Shown: in pieces, positions 1-7,137 of the stretch
Layout of the letters: every line of letters starts with the position of its first letter
Position numbering within the stretch: position 1 is the stretch's first letter
Source of the DNA: CAZVEE01 sp964625525
GTDB taxonomy: Bacteria; Pseudomonadota; Alphaproteobacteria; JAJFIK01
Length of the DNA: 7,137 nt
Direction: 5' to 3'
Assembly (NCBI GenBank): GCA_964625525.1
Contig: CAZVEE010000129.1
Coordinates: forward strand, 1 to 7,137
Made by a program: the position numbers and the translations under genes
The notes under the pieces: model-generated
What the model saw: only the letters and a program-made list of their open reading frames with translations
Databases searched by the model: none
Told to the model about the DNA's origin: nothing

Positions 1-646
1 AATCCCCGTCCACCTGACGGAACTTCTTCCGCAGCCGCTTGATATGGCTGTCGATAGTGCGGTCGTCCACATAGACCTGATCGTCATAGGCCGCGTCCAT
101 CAGATTGTCGCGGCTTTTCACATAGCCCGGGCGCTGAGCGAGCGCCTGCAGGATGAGAAACTCGGTCACGGTCAAGGTGACGGGCTTGGCATCCCAGGTG
201 CAGGCGTGGCGGTTGGGGTCCATCTCCAACTTGCCGCGGACCATCACGGCCACGTTCTCTTCTTTGGTCACGCCCGGAATGGGCACCGCGGCCCGGCGCA
301 GCACGGCGCGAATGCGCGCCATGAGCAAGCGCTGGCTGAAGGGTTTGCGAATGAAATCGTCCGCGCCCATTTGCAGGCCCAGTTCCTCGTCCACTTCCGT
401 GTCCTTGGACGTGAGGAAGATGACCGGCACATCGATTTTCTGGCGCAGGCGGCGCAGCACTTCCATGCCGTCCATGCGCGGCATTTTGATATCGAGGACC
501 GCAAGATCCGGCGGGGCGGCCGTGAGCGCGGCGAGCGCGGAGGCGCCGTCCGTGTAGGTCTTCACATTGTACCCTTCCGACTCCAGCGCGATGGAGACGG
601 AGGTGAGGATATTGCGATCGTCATCGACCAGAGCGATCGTAGGCAT
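1..646 (-). CDS. chvI: Response regulator ChvI, C-terminus cut by the window edge
   Basis: OmpR/PhoB-family DNA-binding response regulator of the ChvG-ChvI two-component system. In rhizobia and Agrobacterium it is phosphorylated by the membrane kinase ChvG and controls acid/envelope stress, exopolysaccharide and host-interaction genes. My translation on the minus strand gives 215 residues without a stop. It begins MPTIALVDDDRNIL and has the acidic pocket D8-D10, phospho-acceptor D52 in LDIKMPRMDG, the switch T79/S80 and K101 in RKPF. After a short linker (about 120-140) comes the winged-helix effector with VTLTVTEFLIL, the conserved YVDDRTIDSHIKRLRKKF segment and then the edge. Rhizobial ChvI is about 240 residues, so roughly 20 are missing. 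The ATG at 644-646 starts exactly where family members start. A GAGG lies 12 bases upstream and a GCGAG 8 bases upstream. chvG would be expected beyond the left edge. The family assignment is near certain; the exact regulon here is inference. Confidence 0.95.
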   Translation of the reverse strand, partial: MPTIALVDDDRNILTSVSIALESEGYNVKTYTDGASALAALTAAPPDLAVLDIKMPRMDGMEVLRRLRQKIDVPVIFLTSKDTEVDEELGLQMGADDFIRKPFSQRLLMARIRAVLRRAAVPIPGVTKEENVAVMVRGKLEMDPNRHACTWDAKPVTLTVTEFLILQALAQRPGYVKSRDNLMDAAYDDQVYVDDRTIDSHIKRLRKKFRQVDGD

Positions 647-673
647 GGATGTCACTCGCCTCTCGGGATGGTG

Positions 674-695
674 CGGGGCCCGGCGCCGGACCCCG
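674..695 (-). repeat. GC-rich 22-bp inverted repeat in the chvI leader
   Basis: Near-perfect palindrome whose arms pair over 11 positions with one mismatch (C679 opposite A690). In a chvI transcript that mismatch becomes a U-G wobble, so the RNA could form an almost continuous GC stem apart from the central loop. It sits 28-49 bases upstream of the chvI ATG and has no following T-run, so it is not a standard intrinsic terminator. It may be a leader RNA structure or a protein-binding palindrome. Confidence 0.6.
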
Positions 696-741
696 AAACG
701 GAGGCCTAGGGTGCGCCGATGCGCCGTCCAAGCCTCTGGTG

Positions 742-770
742 AACATAAGAATCGGCTGCCAACCCGCCAA
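742..770 (-). promoter_or_regulatory. Candidate sigma-70 promoter of chvI
   Basis: Read on the minus strand there is a -35-like TTGGCG (765-770), a 17-base spacer and a -10-like TATGTT (742-747), each matching 4 of 6 consensus bases. It would start transcription near 735 and leave a leader of about 90 bases that contains the inverted repeat at 674-695. This is a pattern match only. Confidence 0.35.
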
Positions 771-825
771 CTGTAAAGCCTCTTGCCGCCGGCGCGTGTG
801 CCGTCTGCCCGTGACCGCGCGCACA

Positions 826-847
826 GGTCGCCGGAAAACCGGCGATC
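826..847. repeat. Perfect 7-bp stem-loop with AAAA loop
   Basis: TCGCCGG (828-834), loop AAAA, CCGGCGA (839-845). On the plus strand the stem extends to 9 pairs through a G-U (827/846) and a G-C (826/847). No T-run follows on either strand, so it is not a clear terminator. It lies between the candidate chvI and pckA promoters. Confidence 0.6.
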
Positions 848-958
848 CCCATCCCGCGCTGACCGGGATTTAACCGCTCTTCCCTAGCCTTAACACCAAG
901 GGATGCCTGCGTTTGCCGCATGAGGATGGCCATGTCATGGCAAACCGGTCATGGTGTC

Positions 959-983
959 GCAGACCCTTTCGCCGATGGTCTGC
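959..983. repeat. 7-bp inverted repeat upstream of pckA, possible operator
   Basis: GCAGACC (959-965) and GGTCTGC (977-983) are exact inverse complements separated by 11 bases. With the nearby GCCAT-GTC-ATGGC (929-941) it forms a cluster of symmetric elements about 75-130 bases upstream of the pckA start. A regulatory role is inferred from position only. Confidence 0.4.
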
Positions 984-1004
984 CTTTCCGCGCTGCGGAA
1001 TTTG

Positions 1005-1035
1005 TTGCAGAATGGCCACTGCCAGAGGGGATACA
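1005..1035 (+). promoter_or_regulatory. Weak candidate promoter of pckA
   Basis: TTGCAG (1005-1010) and GATACA (1030-1035) are separated by 19 bases, a long spacer with only partial consensus matches. Transcription would begin near 1042, giving a very short leader before the pckA start. I saw no better match in the intergenic region, and the true promoter may use an activator or lie elsewhere. Confidence 0.2.
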
Positions 1036-1059
1036 GTCAAGCAATCAATGGAGTGTGGG

Positions 1060-2682
1060 GTGAGTCGAGGGGTCGCTTCGAACCAGACAGGTTTGTTCAA
1101 CGCGCAATTCGGGCTTGAGAAGCACGGCTTCCGCAATCTGCAGTCGGTCTTTTGGAACCAGCCCGTGGCGGCGCTCACCGAGCATGCCTTGCGGCGGGGC
1201 GAGGCCGAGTTGTCCCGAGACGGCGCGGTGGTCACGCGCACGGGGCAGCATACGGGCCGCTCGGCTCAGGATAAGTTCATCGTCGCCCACCCGTCTTATG
1301 AGCGGGCGATCTGGTGGGACAACAACAAGCGCATGAGCCCGGAGGCGTTCGAGCGGCTGTTCCAGTCCATGCTCTCCTACGCTCAGGGGCGCGATCTGTT
1401 TGTGCAAGACCTCTATGGTGGTGCCGATGCGGACCACCGGGTCCGGGCGCGCATCGCGACCGAATATGCATGGCACTCGCTGTTCATTCGCCACCTGCTC
1501 ATCCGTCCGCCAGCCGAGGATCTCGCCCGCTTCGAAGCGGACTATCTCATCCTGGATCTGCCGGGCTTTGAGGCGGAGCCGACCTTGCATGACTGCCGCA
1601 GCGAGACCGTGATCGCCTGCGATTTCGAGCGCAAGATCGTGCTCATTGCGGGGACGTCTTATGCGGGGGAAATCAAGAAATCGGTCTTCACGATCCTGAA
1701 TTACCTGCTGCCTAATGAAGGCGTCATGCCCATGCACTGCTCGGCCAATGTCGACACGCACGGGCATGAGCCGGCGGTGTTTTTCGGCCTGTCGGGCACT
1801 GGCAAGACCACCTTGTCCGCCGATCCCCACCGCATTCTGATCGGTGATGATGAACATGGCTGGTCTGGCAATGGCGTCTTTAACTTTGAAGGCGGCTGTT
1901 ATGCCAAGATGATCCGCCTGTCGGAGAAGGCGGAACCTGAAATCTACTCCACAACCAAGCGCTTTGGCACGGTGCTGGAGAATGTGGTGATCGATCCCAC
2001 CACCCGCACGCTTGATCTTGATGATGCGACGTTGACGGAGAACACGCGCGGGGCCTATCCGCTCGATTTCATTCCCAATGCGTCAGATACCGGCCAGGCT
2101 GGGCATCCGAAAAACATCATCATGCTGACTTGTGACGCCTTCGGCGTGATGCCACCACTGGCACGCATGACACCGGACCAGGCCATGTATCATTTCCTGT
2201 CCGGCTACACGGCGAAAGTGGCGGGCACGGAAAAAGGCGTCACCGAGCCACAAGCGACCTTCTCCACCTGTTTCGGTGCGCCTTTCATGCCGCGTCACCC
2301 CAGCGAATATGGCAACCTCTTGCGGGCGCGCATCGCCCAATATGGTGTGCAGTGCTGGCTGGTGAACACGGGGTGGACGGGTGGTCCGCACGGGGTTGGT
2401 TCGCGGATGCCCATCAAGGCGACGCGGGCGCTGCTCGACGCGGCGCTGACCGGGGCGCTCAGCAATGCCGAGATCCGTCGCGATCCCATCTTCGGCTTTG
2501 ACGTGCCGGTGGCCGTGGACGGTGTCGATCCGCACATCCTGAACCCGCGCGCGACCTGGACCGATCCCACGGCCTATGACGCCAAGGCCAAGCACTTGGC
2601 GCAGCTGTTCGTTCAGAACTTCAAGCCATTCGAGGCCTATGTGGATGACGCGGTGCGCGCTGCCGCTCCGAAGGCGGACTAA
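1060..2682 (+). CDS. pckA: Phosphoenolpyruvate carboxykinase (ATP)
   Basis: Cytoplasmic PckA, EC 4.1.1.49, converts oxaloacetate plus ATP to phosphoenolpyruvate, CO2 and ADP, the entry step of gluconeogenesis from C4 dicarboxylates. The product is 540 residues, the usual size for the ATP-dependent family. Visible sites, numbered from the GTG: substrate arginine R67 in TGQHTGRS, K206/K207 in YAGEIKKS, H226 in MHCSAN, the P-loop GLSGTGKTT (243-251, K249), the metal-binding D263/D264 in IGDDEHGW, R330 in TRGAYPLDF, and the NTGWTGGPHG signature near the C-terminus. They correspond to E. coli R65, K212/K213, H232, K254, D268/D269 and R333. I chose GTG 1060 because GGAG (1050-1053) lies six bases upstream and the product then begins close to where alphaproteobacterial homologues do. 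ATG 1048, four codons earlier, is the alternative but lacks a well-placed ribosome site. Upstream frame to 913 looks non-coding. A terminator follows. Confidence 0.97.
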   Translation: MSRGVASNQTGLFNAQFGLEKHGFRNLQSVFWNQPVAALTEHALRRGEAELSRDGAVVTRTGQHTGRSAQDKFIVAHPSYERAIWWDNNKRMSPEAFERLFQSMLSYAQGRDLFVQDLYGGADADHRVRARIATEYAWHSLFIRHLLIRPPAEDLARFEADYLILDLPGFEAEPTLHDCRSETVIACDFERKIVLIAGTSYAGEIKKSVFTILNYLLPNEGVMPMHCSANVDTHGHEPAVFFGLSGTGKTTLSADPHRILIGDDEHGWSGNGVFNFEGGCYAKMIRLSEKAEPEIYSTTKRFGTVLENVVIDPTTRTLDLDDATLTENTRGAYPLDFIPNASDTGQAGHPKNIIMLTCDAFGVMPPLARMTPDQAMYHFLSGYTAKVAGTEKGVTEPQATFSTCFGAPFMPRHPSEYGNLLRARIAQYGVQCWLVNTGWTGGPHGVGSRMPIKATRALLDAALTGALSNAEIRRDPIFGFDVPVAVDGVDPHILNPRATWTDPTAYDAKAKHLAQLFVQNFKPFEAYVDDAVRAAAPKAD

Positions 2683-2702
2683 CGCGTGATTTGATCGATG
2701 AG

Positions 2703-2732
2703 AAAAAGCGGGGCCCGTGGCTCCGCTTTTTT
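2703..2732. terminator. Bidirectional rho-independent terminator between pckA and polA
   Basis: AAAAAGCGG (2703-2711) pairs with CCGCTTTTT (2723-2731), with an inner GCC/GGC pair (2713-2715 and 2719-2721), opposing single bases G2712 and T2722, and a CGT loop. Plus-strand transcripts end in six U (2727-2732), 21 bases after the pckA stop. The minus-strand version ends in five U, so it can also stop polA transcripts. A second, weaker hairpin CGCCC-TTTCTT-GGGCG (2786-2801) lies just past the polA stop without a strong T-run. Confidence 0.88.
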
Positions 2733-2805
2733 GTTTGGGCACTGGGCCATTGGTTTCGCACGCTTGCCAGGCGCAAAACCGCACCCGCCCTTTCTTGGGC
2801 GCGCT

Positions 2806-5697
2806 CTAGTGAGCCTCTGCCCAGGAGGCGCCGATCTGGGCGTCCACTTTCAACGGCACCGAAAAGTGACGGGCCGGCTCCGCCGCGCCTTCCATGATCT
2901 CCGTGACCACCGCGCAGGTTTTTTCCACCTCGTCTTCCGGCGCTTCGAAAATCAGTTCATCATGCACTTGGAGCAGCATGCGCGCTTTGAGCCCGGCGGC
3001 TTCGAGCGCCGGCGGAATACGGATCATGGCCCGGCGGATAATATCAGCGGCGGTGCCCTGAATGGGCGCATTGATCGCCGCGCGTTCGATAAAGCTGCGC
3101 CGTGCCGGTTGTTTGGATTTGATATCCGGCATGTGGCAATGACGACCGAACACCGTCTCCACATAAAGATGCTCACGGCAGAATGCCTTGGTGCGGTCCA
3201 TGTAAGCCCGAATGCCGGGGAAGCGTTCGAAATAGGCATCAATGTAAGACTGTGCCTCGCCCCTTGGAATGCGCAGTTGATTCGATAATCCGAACGCGGA
3301 AATCCCGTAGATGATCCCGAAATTAATCGCCTTGGCCCGGCGCCGCACCATGGGGTCCATGCCCTCGATCGGGACGTCGAACATTTCGCTTGCGGTCATG
3401 GCATGAATGTCGAGGCCGTCGGCGAAAGCCTTTTTCAGCGCATCGATCTCCGCGATATGGGCAAGCACCCGCAACTCGATCTGGCTGTAGTCGGCACTGA
3501 TGAGTTTCATGCCGTCCGCCGCGATGAAGGCCGTGCGGATCTCCCGCCCCTCAGCCGTCCGGATGGGAATGTTTTGCAGATTGGGGTCACTGGAGGACAG
3601 GCGCCCCGTGGTCGTCGCCGCCATGGAATACGACGTGTGCACCCGGCCTGTACGCGGATGGATGAACGTAGGCAAGGCATCCGTGTAAGTGCTTTTCAGC
3701 TTGGACACCTGGCGCCAGTCGAGAATGCGCGCCGGCAGATCATGGCCCTCGGCCGCCAATTGTTCCAGAATATCCGCCCCCGTCGCATGAGCGCCGGTCT
3801 TGGTCTTTTTCGACGACGCCAGGCCCAGCTTGTCGAACAGGATTTCGCCGAGCTGCTTCGGGGAGCCCAGATTGAAACTCTCGCCTGCAAGCTCATGGGC
3901 GTCGGCTTCCAGAGCCGCCATCTTTTGCGCGAAGTCGTGGCTGAGGCGCGACAAGATCTCCCGATCCACCACAATGCCGGCATGCTCCATGTCCACCAGC
4001 ACGGGCAGGAGCGGGCGCTCCAGCGTCTCATAGACGGTGGTCGCCTTCGCGGCGGCCAGGCGCGGTTTCAAGAGGCGGTAAAGCCGTCCGGTCACGTCCG
4101 CATCTTCCGCTGCATACGGAGCAGCTTCAGCGATCGGGATCTGGTCGAACGTCTTCATCGCCTTGCCCGACCCCGCGATCTCCTTAAACGCGATGGGCGT
4201 GTGGCCCAGATGCAGTTCCGACAGCTCGTCCATGCCGTGCCCGTGCAGGCCCGCGTCGAGCGCATAGGACAGCAGCATGGTATCGTCCACCGGCGCCAGG
4301 CCGACGCCATGGCACTTCAGGACGAGAGCGTCATATTTCAGGTTCTGCCCAACTTTCATCACGCACGGGGATTCCAGCAGCGGTTTCAACGCCGCAAGCG
4401 CTGCGTCGAAATCGATCTGCTCGGGTATGTCGTCCAGGGATAATTCTCCGTCCCCGCCCTTACCATGGCCAAGCGGGACATAGCAGGCCTCTCCCGGCGC
4501 GAGCGCCAGAGCCACGCCGACGAGCCGCGCTTGCATGGCATCAAGAGAGCTGGTCTCCGTATCCACTGTCACCATGCCCGCCTCATGGGCGCGCGCGATC
4601 CAGTCCTCTAGTCGCGCCAGCGTCGTAACGGTCTCATACCCCGCCCGGTCAATGGGCGCGCGCACGGCGGCTTCCTCAGCAATGGCGCCAGGGCCACTCA
4701 CCCCATCCGCCGCAGTGGGCGCGGCCGTGGCCGCCGGTTTGTCCGTCGTCGGCGCCAGACTCGCATCCGGATCAATGGCCTCAAGATCATCCACACCAAG
4801 GGCCGCGGCGATCCGCTTTGTCAGCGTGTTGAACTCCATCGCCTTCAGAAAGCCGATCAAGGGGCCGGCTCGCGGCTCCTCGACACCAAAATCCGTAATG
4901 GGCACGGCGACCGGCACAGCGCGGTCAAGCTCCACGAGCCGGCGCGACACTCGCGCCTGGTCGGCAAACGCGATCAAGTTCTGGCGCCGCTTGGGTTGTT
5001 TGATGCTTTCAGCCTGGGCCAGGAGGGACTCCAGATCTCCGTATTGGATGATCAGCTCCGCGGCCGTCTTCACGCCAATCCCCGGCACGCCCGGCACATT
5101 GTCAACGGAATCACCCGCCAAAGCCTGTACGTCCACCACTTGCTCCGGGCCAACGCCGAATTTCTCCACCACCTCGTCAGGCCCAATGGTGCGCGCTTTC
5201 ATGCCGTCGAACATGACGACGCGCTCGTCGATCAACTGCATCAGGTCCTTGTCGGAGGAAACGATGGTCACTTGGGCGCCGGCCGCGCGCGCCTGGGTCG
5301 CGTAGGTGGCAATCAGGTCATCCGCCTCAAAGCCTTCCTGCTCGATACACGCCACGTTGAAGGCGCGAGTGGCATCGCGCACCAGGGGGAACTGGGGCAC
5401 CAGATCCTCCGGCGGTTCCCCCCGGTTGGCCTTGTAATCGGGATAGATCTCGTTGCGGAAGCTGGGGCCTGAATGGTCGAAAATCACCGCGAAATGGCTG
5501 GGCCGGTCGCCCGCTTTCGTGTCCTCCAACAGCTTGTAGAGCATGTTGCAAAAGCCAGACACGGCGCCGAGCGGCAGGCCGTCGCTCTTGCGTGTGAGGG
5601 GCGGCAGGGCATGAAAGGCGCGGAAAATGAAGGTTGAGCCGTCCACCAGATAGAGGTGGTCGTCAGAGCTTAAAGAGGGTGCGGATGAGGCGGGCAT
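2806..5697 (-). CDS. polA: DNA polymerase I
   Basis: 963-residue Pol I (EC 2.7.7.7) for Okazaki-fragment primer removal and repair gap filling. All three activities look intact. The 5' nuclease domain (about 14-300) has D19, FDHSGPSFRNEIYPDYKANR (D74), ADD at 125-127, SSDKD (D149, D151), and GDSVDNVPGVPGIG (D196, D199) starting the helix-hairpin-helix. An Ala/Pro-rich linker of about 40 residues (305-345) follows. The 3'-5' proofreading exonuclease (about 350-545) has DTE at 379-381, N452/D456 in NLKYD, and Y528/D532. The polymerase domain has motif A DYSQIELR (D736), motif B R785, K789, F793, Y797, and motif C VHDE (D913). Phe at 793, the E. coli F762 position, predicts normal discrimination against dideoxynucleotides. 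The start ATG is preceded by GAGGA with seven bases spacing. It stands alone, convergent with pckA and divergent from the ABC gene. Confidence 0.99.
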   Translation of the reverse strand: MPASSAPSLSSDDHLYLVDGSTFIFRAFHALPPLTRKSDGLPLGAVSGFCNMLYKLLEDTKAGDRPSHFAVIFDHSGPSFRNEIYPDYKANRGEPPEDLVPQFPLVRDATRAFNVACIEQEGFEADDLIATYATQARAAGAQVTIVSSDKDLMQLIDERVVMFDGMKARTIGPDEVVEKFGVGPEQVVDVQALAGDSVDNVPGVPGIGVKTAAELIIQYGDLESLLAQAESIKQPKRRQNLIAFADQARVSRRLVELDRAVPVAVPITDFGVEEPRAGPLIGFLKAMEFNTLTKRIAAALGVDDLEAIDPDASLAPTTDKPAATAAPTAADGVSGPGAIAEEAAVRAPIDRAGYETVTTLARLEDWIARAHEAGMVTVDTETSSLDAMQARLVGVALALAPGEACYVPLGHGKGGDGELSLDDIPEQIDFDAALAALKPLLESPCVMKVGQNLKYDALVLKCHGVGLAPVDDTMLLSYALDAGLHGHGMDELSELHLGHTPIAFKEIAGSGKAMKTFDQIPIAEAAPYAAEDADVTGRLYRLLKPRLAAAKATTVYETLERPLLPVLVDMEHAGIVVDREILSRLSHDFAQKMAALEADAHELAGESFNLGSPKQLGEILFDKLGLASSKKTKTGAHATGADILEQLAAEGHDLPARILDWRQVSKLKSTYTDALPTFIHPRTGRVHTSYSMAATTTGRLSSSDPNLQNIPIRTAEGREIRTAFIAADGMKLISADYSQIELRVLAHIAEIDALKKAFADGLDIHAMTASEMFDVPIEGMDPMVRRRAKAINFGIIYGISAFGLSNQLRIPRGEAQSYIDAYFERFPGIRAYMDRTKAFCREHLYVETVFGRHCHMPDIKSKQPARRSFIERAAINAPIQGTAADIIRRAMIRIPPALEAAGLKARMLLQVHDELIFEAPEDEVEKTCAVVTEIMEGAAEPARHFSVPLKVDAQIGASWAEAH

Positions 5698-5732
5698 GAA
5701 CGGGTCCTCGCGGCGGCGGGAGCGGGGCAGGG

Positions 5733-5761
5733 TTGGCGGACTATACTGGAGGCTTTATGTA
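5733..5761 (+). promoter_or_regulatory. Candidate promoter of the ABC ATPase gene
   Basis: TTGGCG (5733-5738), 17-base spacer, TATGTA (5756-5761). The -35 and spacing repeat the pattern seen for chvI, but the -10 matches only 3 of 6. It overlaps the polA promoter almost completely, so the two could compete for polymerase. Confidence 0.3.
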
Positions 5762-5767
5762 AGCCAA
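5740..5767 (-). promoter_or_regulatory. Candidate sigma-70 promoter of polA
   Basis: On the minus strand, TTGGCT (5762-5767) is followed after 16 bases by TATAGT (5740-5745), which matches 4 of 6 and 5 of 6 consensus bases. Transcription would start near 5733, giving a leader of about 35 bases that contains the GAGGA ribosome site at 5705-5709. It is the best promoter match in the window, but it is a pattern match only. Confidence 0.45.
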
Positions 5768-5812
5768 GTCCGCCGGCGACGACGACCGGCACGCTCACCG
5801 GAAGGACCGCTC

Positions 5813-6813
5813 ATGGCTCAGCCCCGCGATACCGAAAACGCCATTGAAGCCGTGGGCTTGAGCAAGACCTATCCCGCCCGTGGCGGCCAGCCCGCCAAAG
5901 ATGCCTTGAAAGGCGTGCATCTGGGCGTGCCGCGCGGCTCCATTTTCGGCCTGTTGGGCCCCAATGGAGCCGGCAAGTCGACCTTTATTAATATAATGGC
6001 CGGGCTCGTCATCAAATCCGCCGGCGATATGCGCGTTTGGGGCTTTGATATTGACGAGCACCCCCGCCAGGCCCGCGCCTCCATTGGTGTGGTGCCCCAG
6101 GAACTGAACCTGGACCCTTTTTTCACGCCGTGGGAGGCGCTGGAGATCCAGGCCGGCCTATATGGCGTGCCCCAGGCGGAGCGGCGCACGCTCGACATTC
6201 TGCGCGCCATCGGGCTTGAGGATAAGAAAGACGCTTATGCCCGCACCCTGTCGGGCGGCATGCGCCGCCGGCTGCTGGTGGGCAAGGCGCTGGTGCACAC
6301 GCCGCCGGTGCTGGTGCTGGATGAGCCCACGGCCGGTGTCGACATCGAACTGCGCCGCCAGCTCTGGGATTATGTGCGCGAGCTGCATCGGCGCGGCACG
6401 ACCATCGTGCTGACCACGCACTATCTGGAAGAGGCCCAGGAATTGTGCGACCGCATCGCCATCATCAATCAGGGCGAAGTGGTGGCCTGTGACACGACCG
6501 AGGCGTTGCTCGGACGCATCGATGAGAAAGCGGTGATTGTGAAACCCGCTAAGCCCCTGGATGCGGTGCCTGACAGCCTGCGCCCCAGCGGCCCCCACGG
6601 CCCGCGCGTGGATTTGCGCGCCGATGGCTGTCTGGTGCTCTCCTATAACCGCAGCCGCGAGAGTATTTCCGACCTCATCGCCCATGTGCAGGCCGCTGGT
6701 ATTGTGATCGAGGACCTTTCCACCGAGGAGTCGGATTTGGAGGATATCTTCCTGCAACTCACCGGCACCGCCGCCGCCCAAGCTCAGGCGGCCGCCCAAG
6801 ACCAAGCCGCACG

Positions 6814-6817
<4 letters not shown>
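5813..6817 (+). CDS. ABC-2 type transporter ATP-binding protein, YadG-like
   Basis: 334-residue cytoplasmic ATPase that should energise an ABC-2 type exporter; the substrate is unknown. The order of motifs is complete: Walker A GPNGAGKST (49-57, K55), Q-loop Q96 in GVVPQE, signature LSGGM (146-150), Walker B VLVLDEP with D170 and catalytic E171, D-loop AGVD (174-177), and switch H203 in TTHYLEEA. The stretch EPTAGVDIELRR and the region after Walker A resemble E. coli YadG, about 308 residues. A C-terminal segment (about 238-317, ending LEDIFLQLTG) is typical of DrrA/YadG relatives, followed by a low-complexity Ala/Gln tail (about 318-334). The ATG is preceded by GGAAGGA with six bases spacing; an in-frame extension upstream to 5696 has no family similarity. 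The partner permease (YadH-like) usually adjoins such genes, but none is present before the tRNA. It may lie elsewhere. Family certain, YadG subgroup likely. Confidence 0.94.

Positions 6818-7137
<320 letters not shown>

Larger units (their letters stand above)
647..1059. other. Divergent chvI-pckA intergenic region
   Basis: 413 bases between two divergent genes, with no reading frame I can support as a gene. Besides the chvI promoter candidate it contains four inverted repeats: 674-695, 826-847, 929-941 (GCCAT-GTC-ATGGC) and 959-983 (GCAGACC, 11-base loop, GGTCTGC). A longer-range pair is TTTGCC (912-917) with GGCAAA (939-944). The last three lie 75-150 bases upstream of the pckA start, where operators would be expected. 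I could not match any of them to a named regulator's site. Confidence 0.6.

Noticed and set aside
44..709. Plus-strand 221-codon frame
   Set aside because: It is antisense to chvI, whose family match is clear over the whole interval; its His/Ala/Gly/Arg-rich translation is typical of the antisense of GC-rich genes.
870..894. Two TTAAC motifs 20 bases apart as a CtrA site
   Set aside because: The CtrA consensus needs TTAA-N7-TTAAC; the spacing here is far longer, so this is only two half-sites.
913..1059. In-frame upstream extension of pckA
   Set aside because: Gives 49 extra residues rich in Arg/Cys/Trp with no counterpart in PckA proteins; the stretch contains the inverted repeats expected of a regulatory region.
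1045..1857. Minus-strand 270-codon frame, and another at 2083-2784
   Set aside because: Antisense to pckA; translations are compositionally biased and show no known motif.
3403..4443. Plus-strand 346-codon frame (and another at 4535-5305)
   Set aside because: Both lie wholly within polA on the opposite strand, and polA shows all its motifs in order. No ribosome site or recognisable domain.
5696..5812. In-frame N-terminal extension of the ABC ATPase
   Set aside because: Arg/Gly-rich, overlaps the polA start and promoter region, and ATG 5813 has a strong ribosome site at family-typical position.

Overview
The window looks like ordinary chromosomal DNA of a GC-rich alphaproteobacterium. The main evidence is a ChvI-type response regulator transcribed divergently from an ATP-dependent phosphoenolpyruvate carboxykinase gene (pckA), an arrangement known from rhizobia and relatives. 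The promoters I could find are weak matches to the sigma-70 consensus, which fits that group. I cannot name the genus.

Layout, left to right. Positions 1-646 (minus) hold chvI, cut by the left edge with only about 20 C-terminal residues missing. Positions 647-1059 are a 413-base divergent intergenic region with several inverted repeats and candidate promoters. pckA (plus) runs to 2682 and ends at a strong hairpin/T-run terminator (2703-2732) that also works in the opposite direction for the convergent polA. polA (minus, 2806-5697) encodes a complete three-domain DNA polymerase I. A 115-base intergenic region carries overlapping divergent promoter candidates for polA and for a YadG-like ABC-2 transporter ATPase (5813-6817). 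The 3' end of the ATPase gene runs into a 12-bp tandem repeat. A complete tRNA-Arg(CCG) follows at 6910-6986. The right edge holds a minus-strand reading frame that enters the window already open. Its visible start resembles the segment just after the catalytic tyrosine of tyrosine recombinases, so this may be the edge of an element integrated at the tRNA gene.

The genes do not form one pathway. ChvI is a global envelope/acid-stress and symbiosis regulator in rhizobia, PckA opens gluconeogenesis from C4 acids, PolA does Okazaki-fragment processing and repair, and the ATPase should energise an exporter whose permease is not in the window. I found no CRISPR array, toxin-antitoxin pair or obviously new multi-gene system. 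The part most worth a second look is the right end (6800-7137): tandem repeat, tRNA, possible integrase and a read-through frame.
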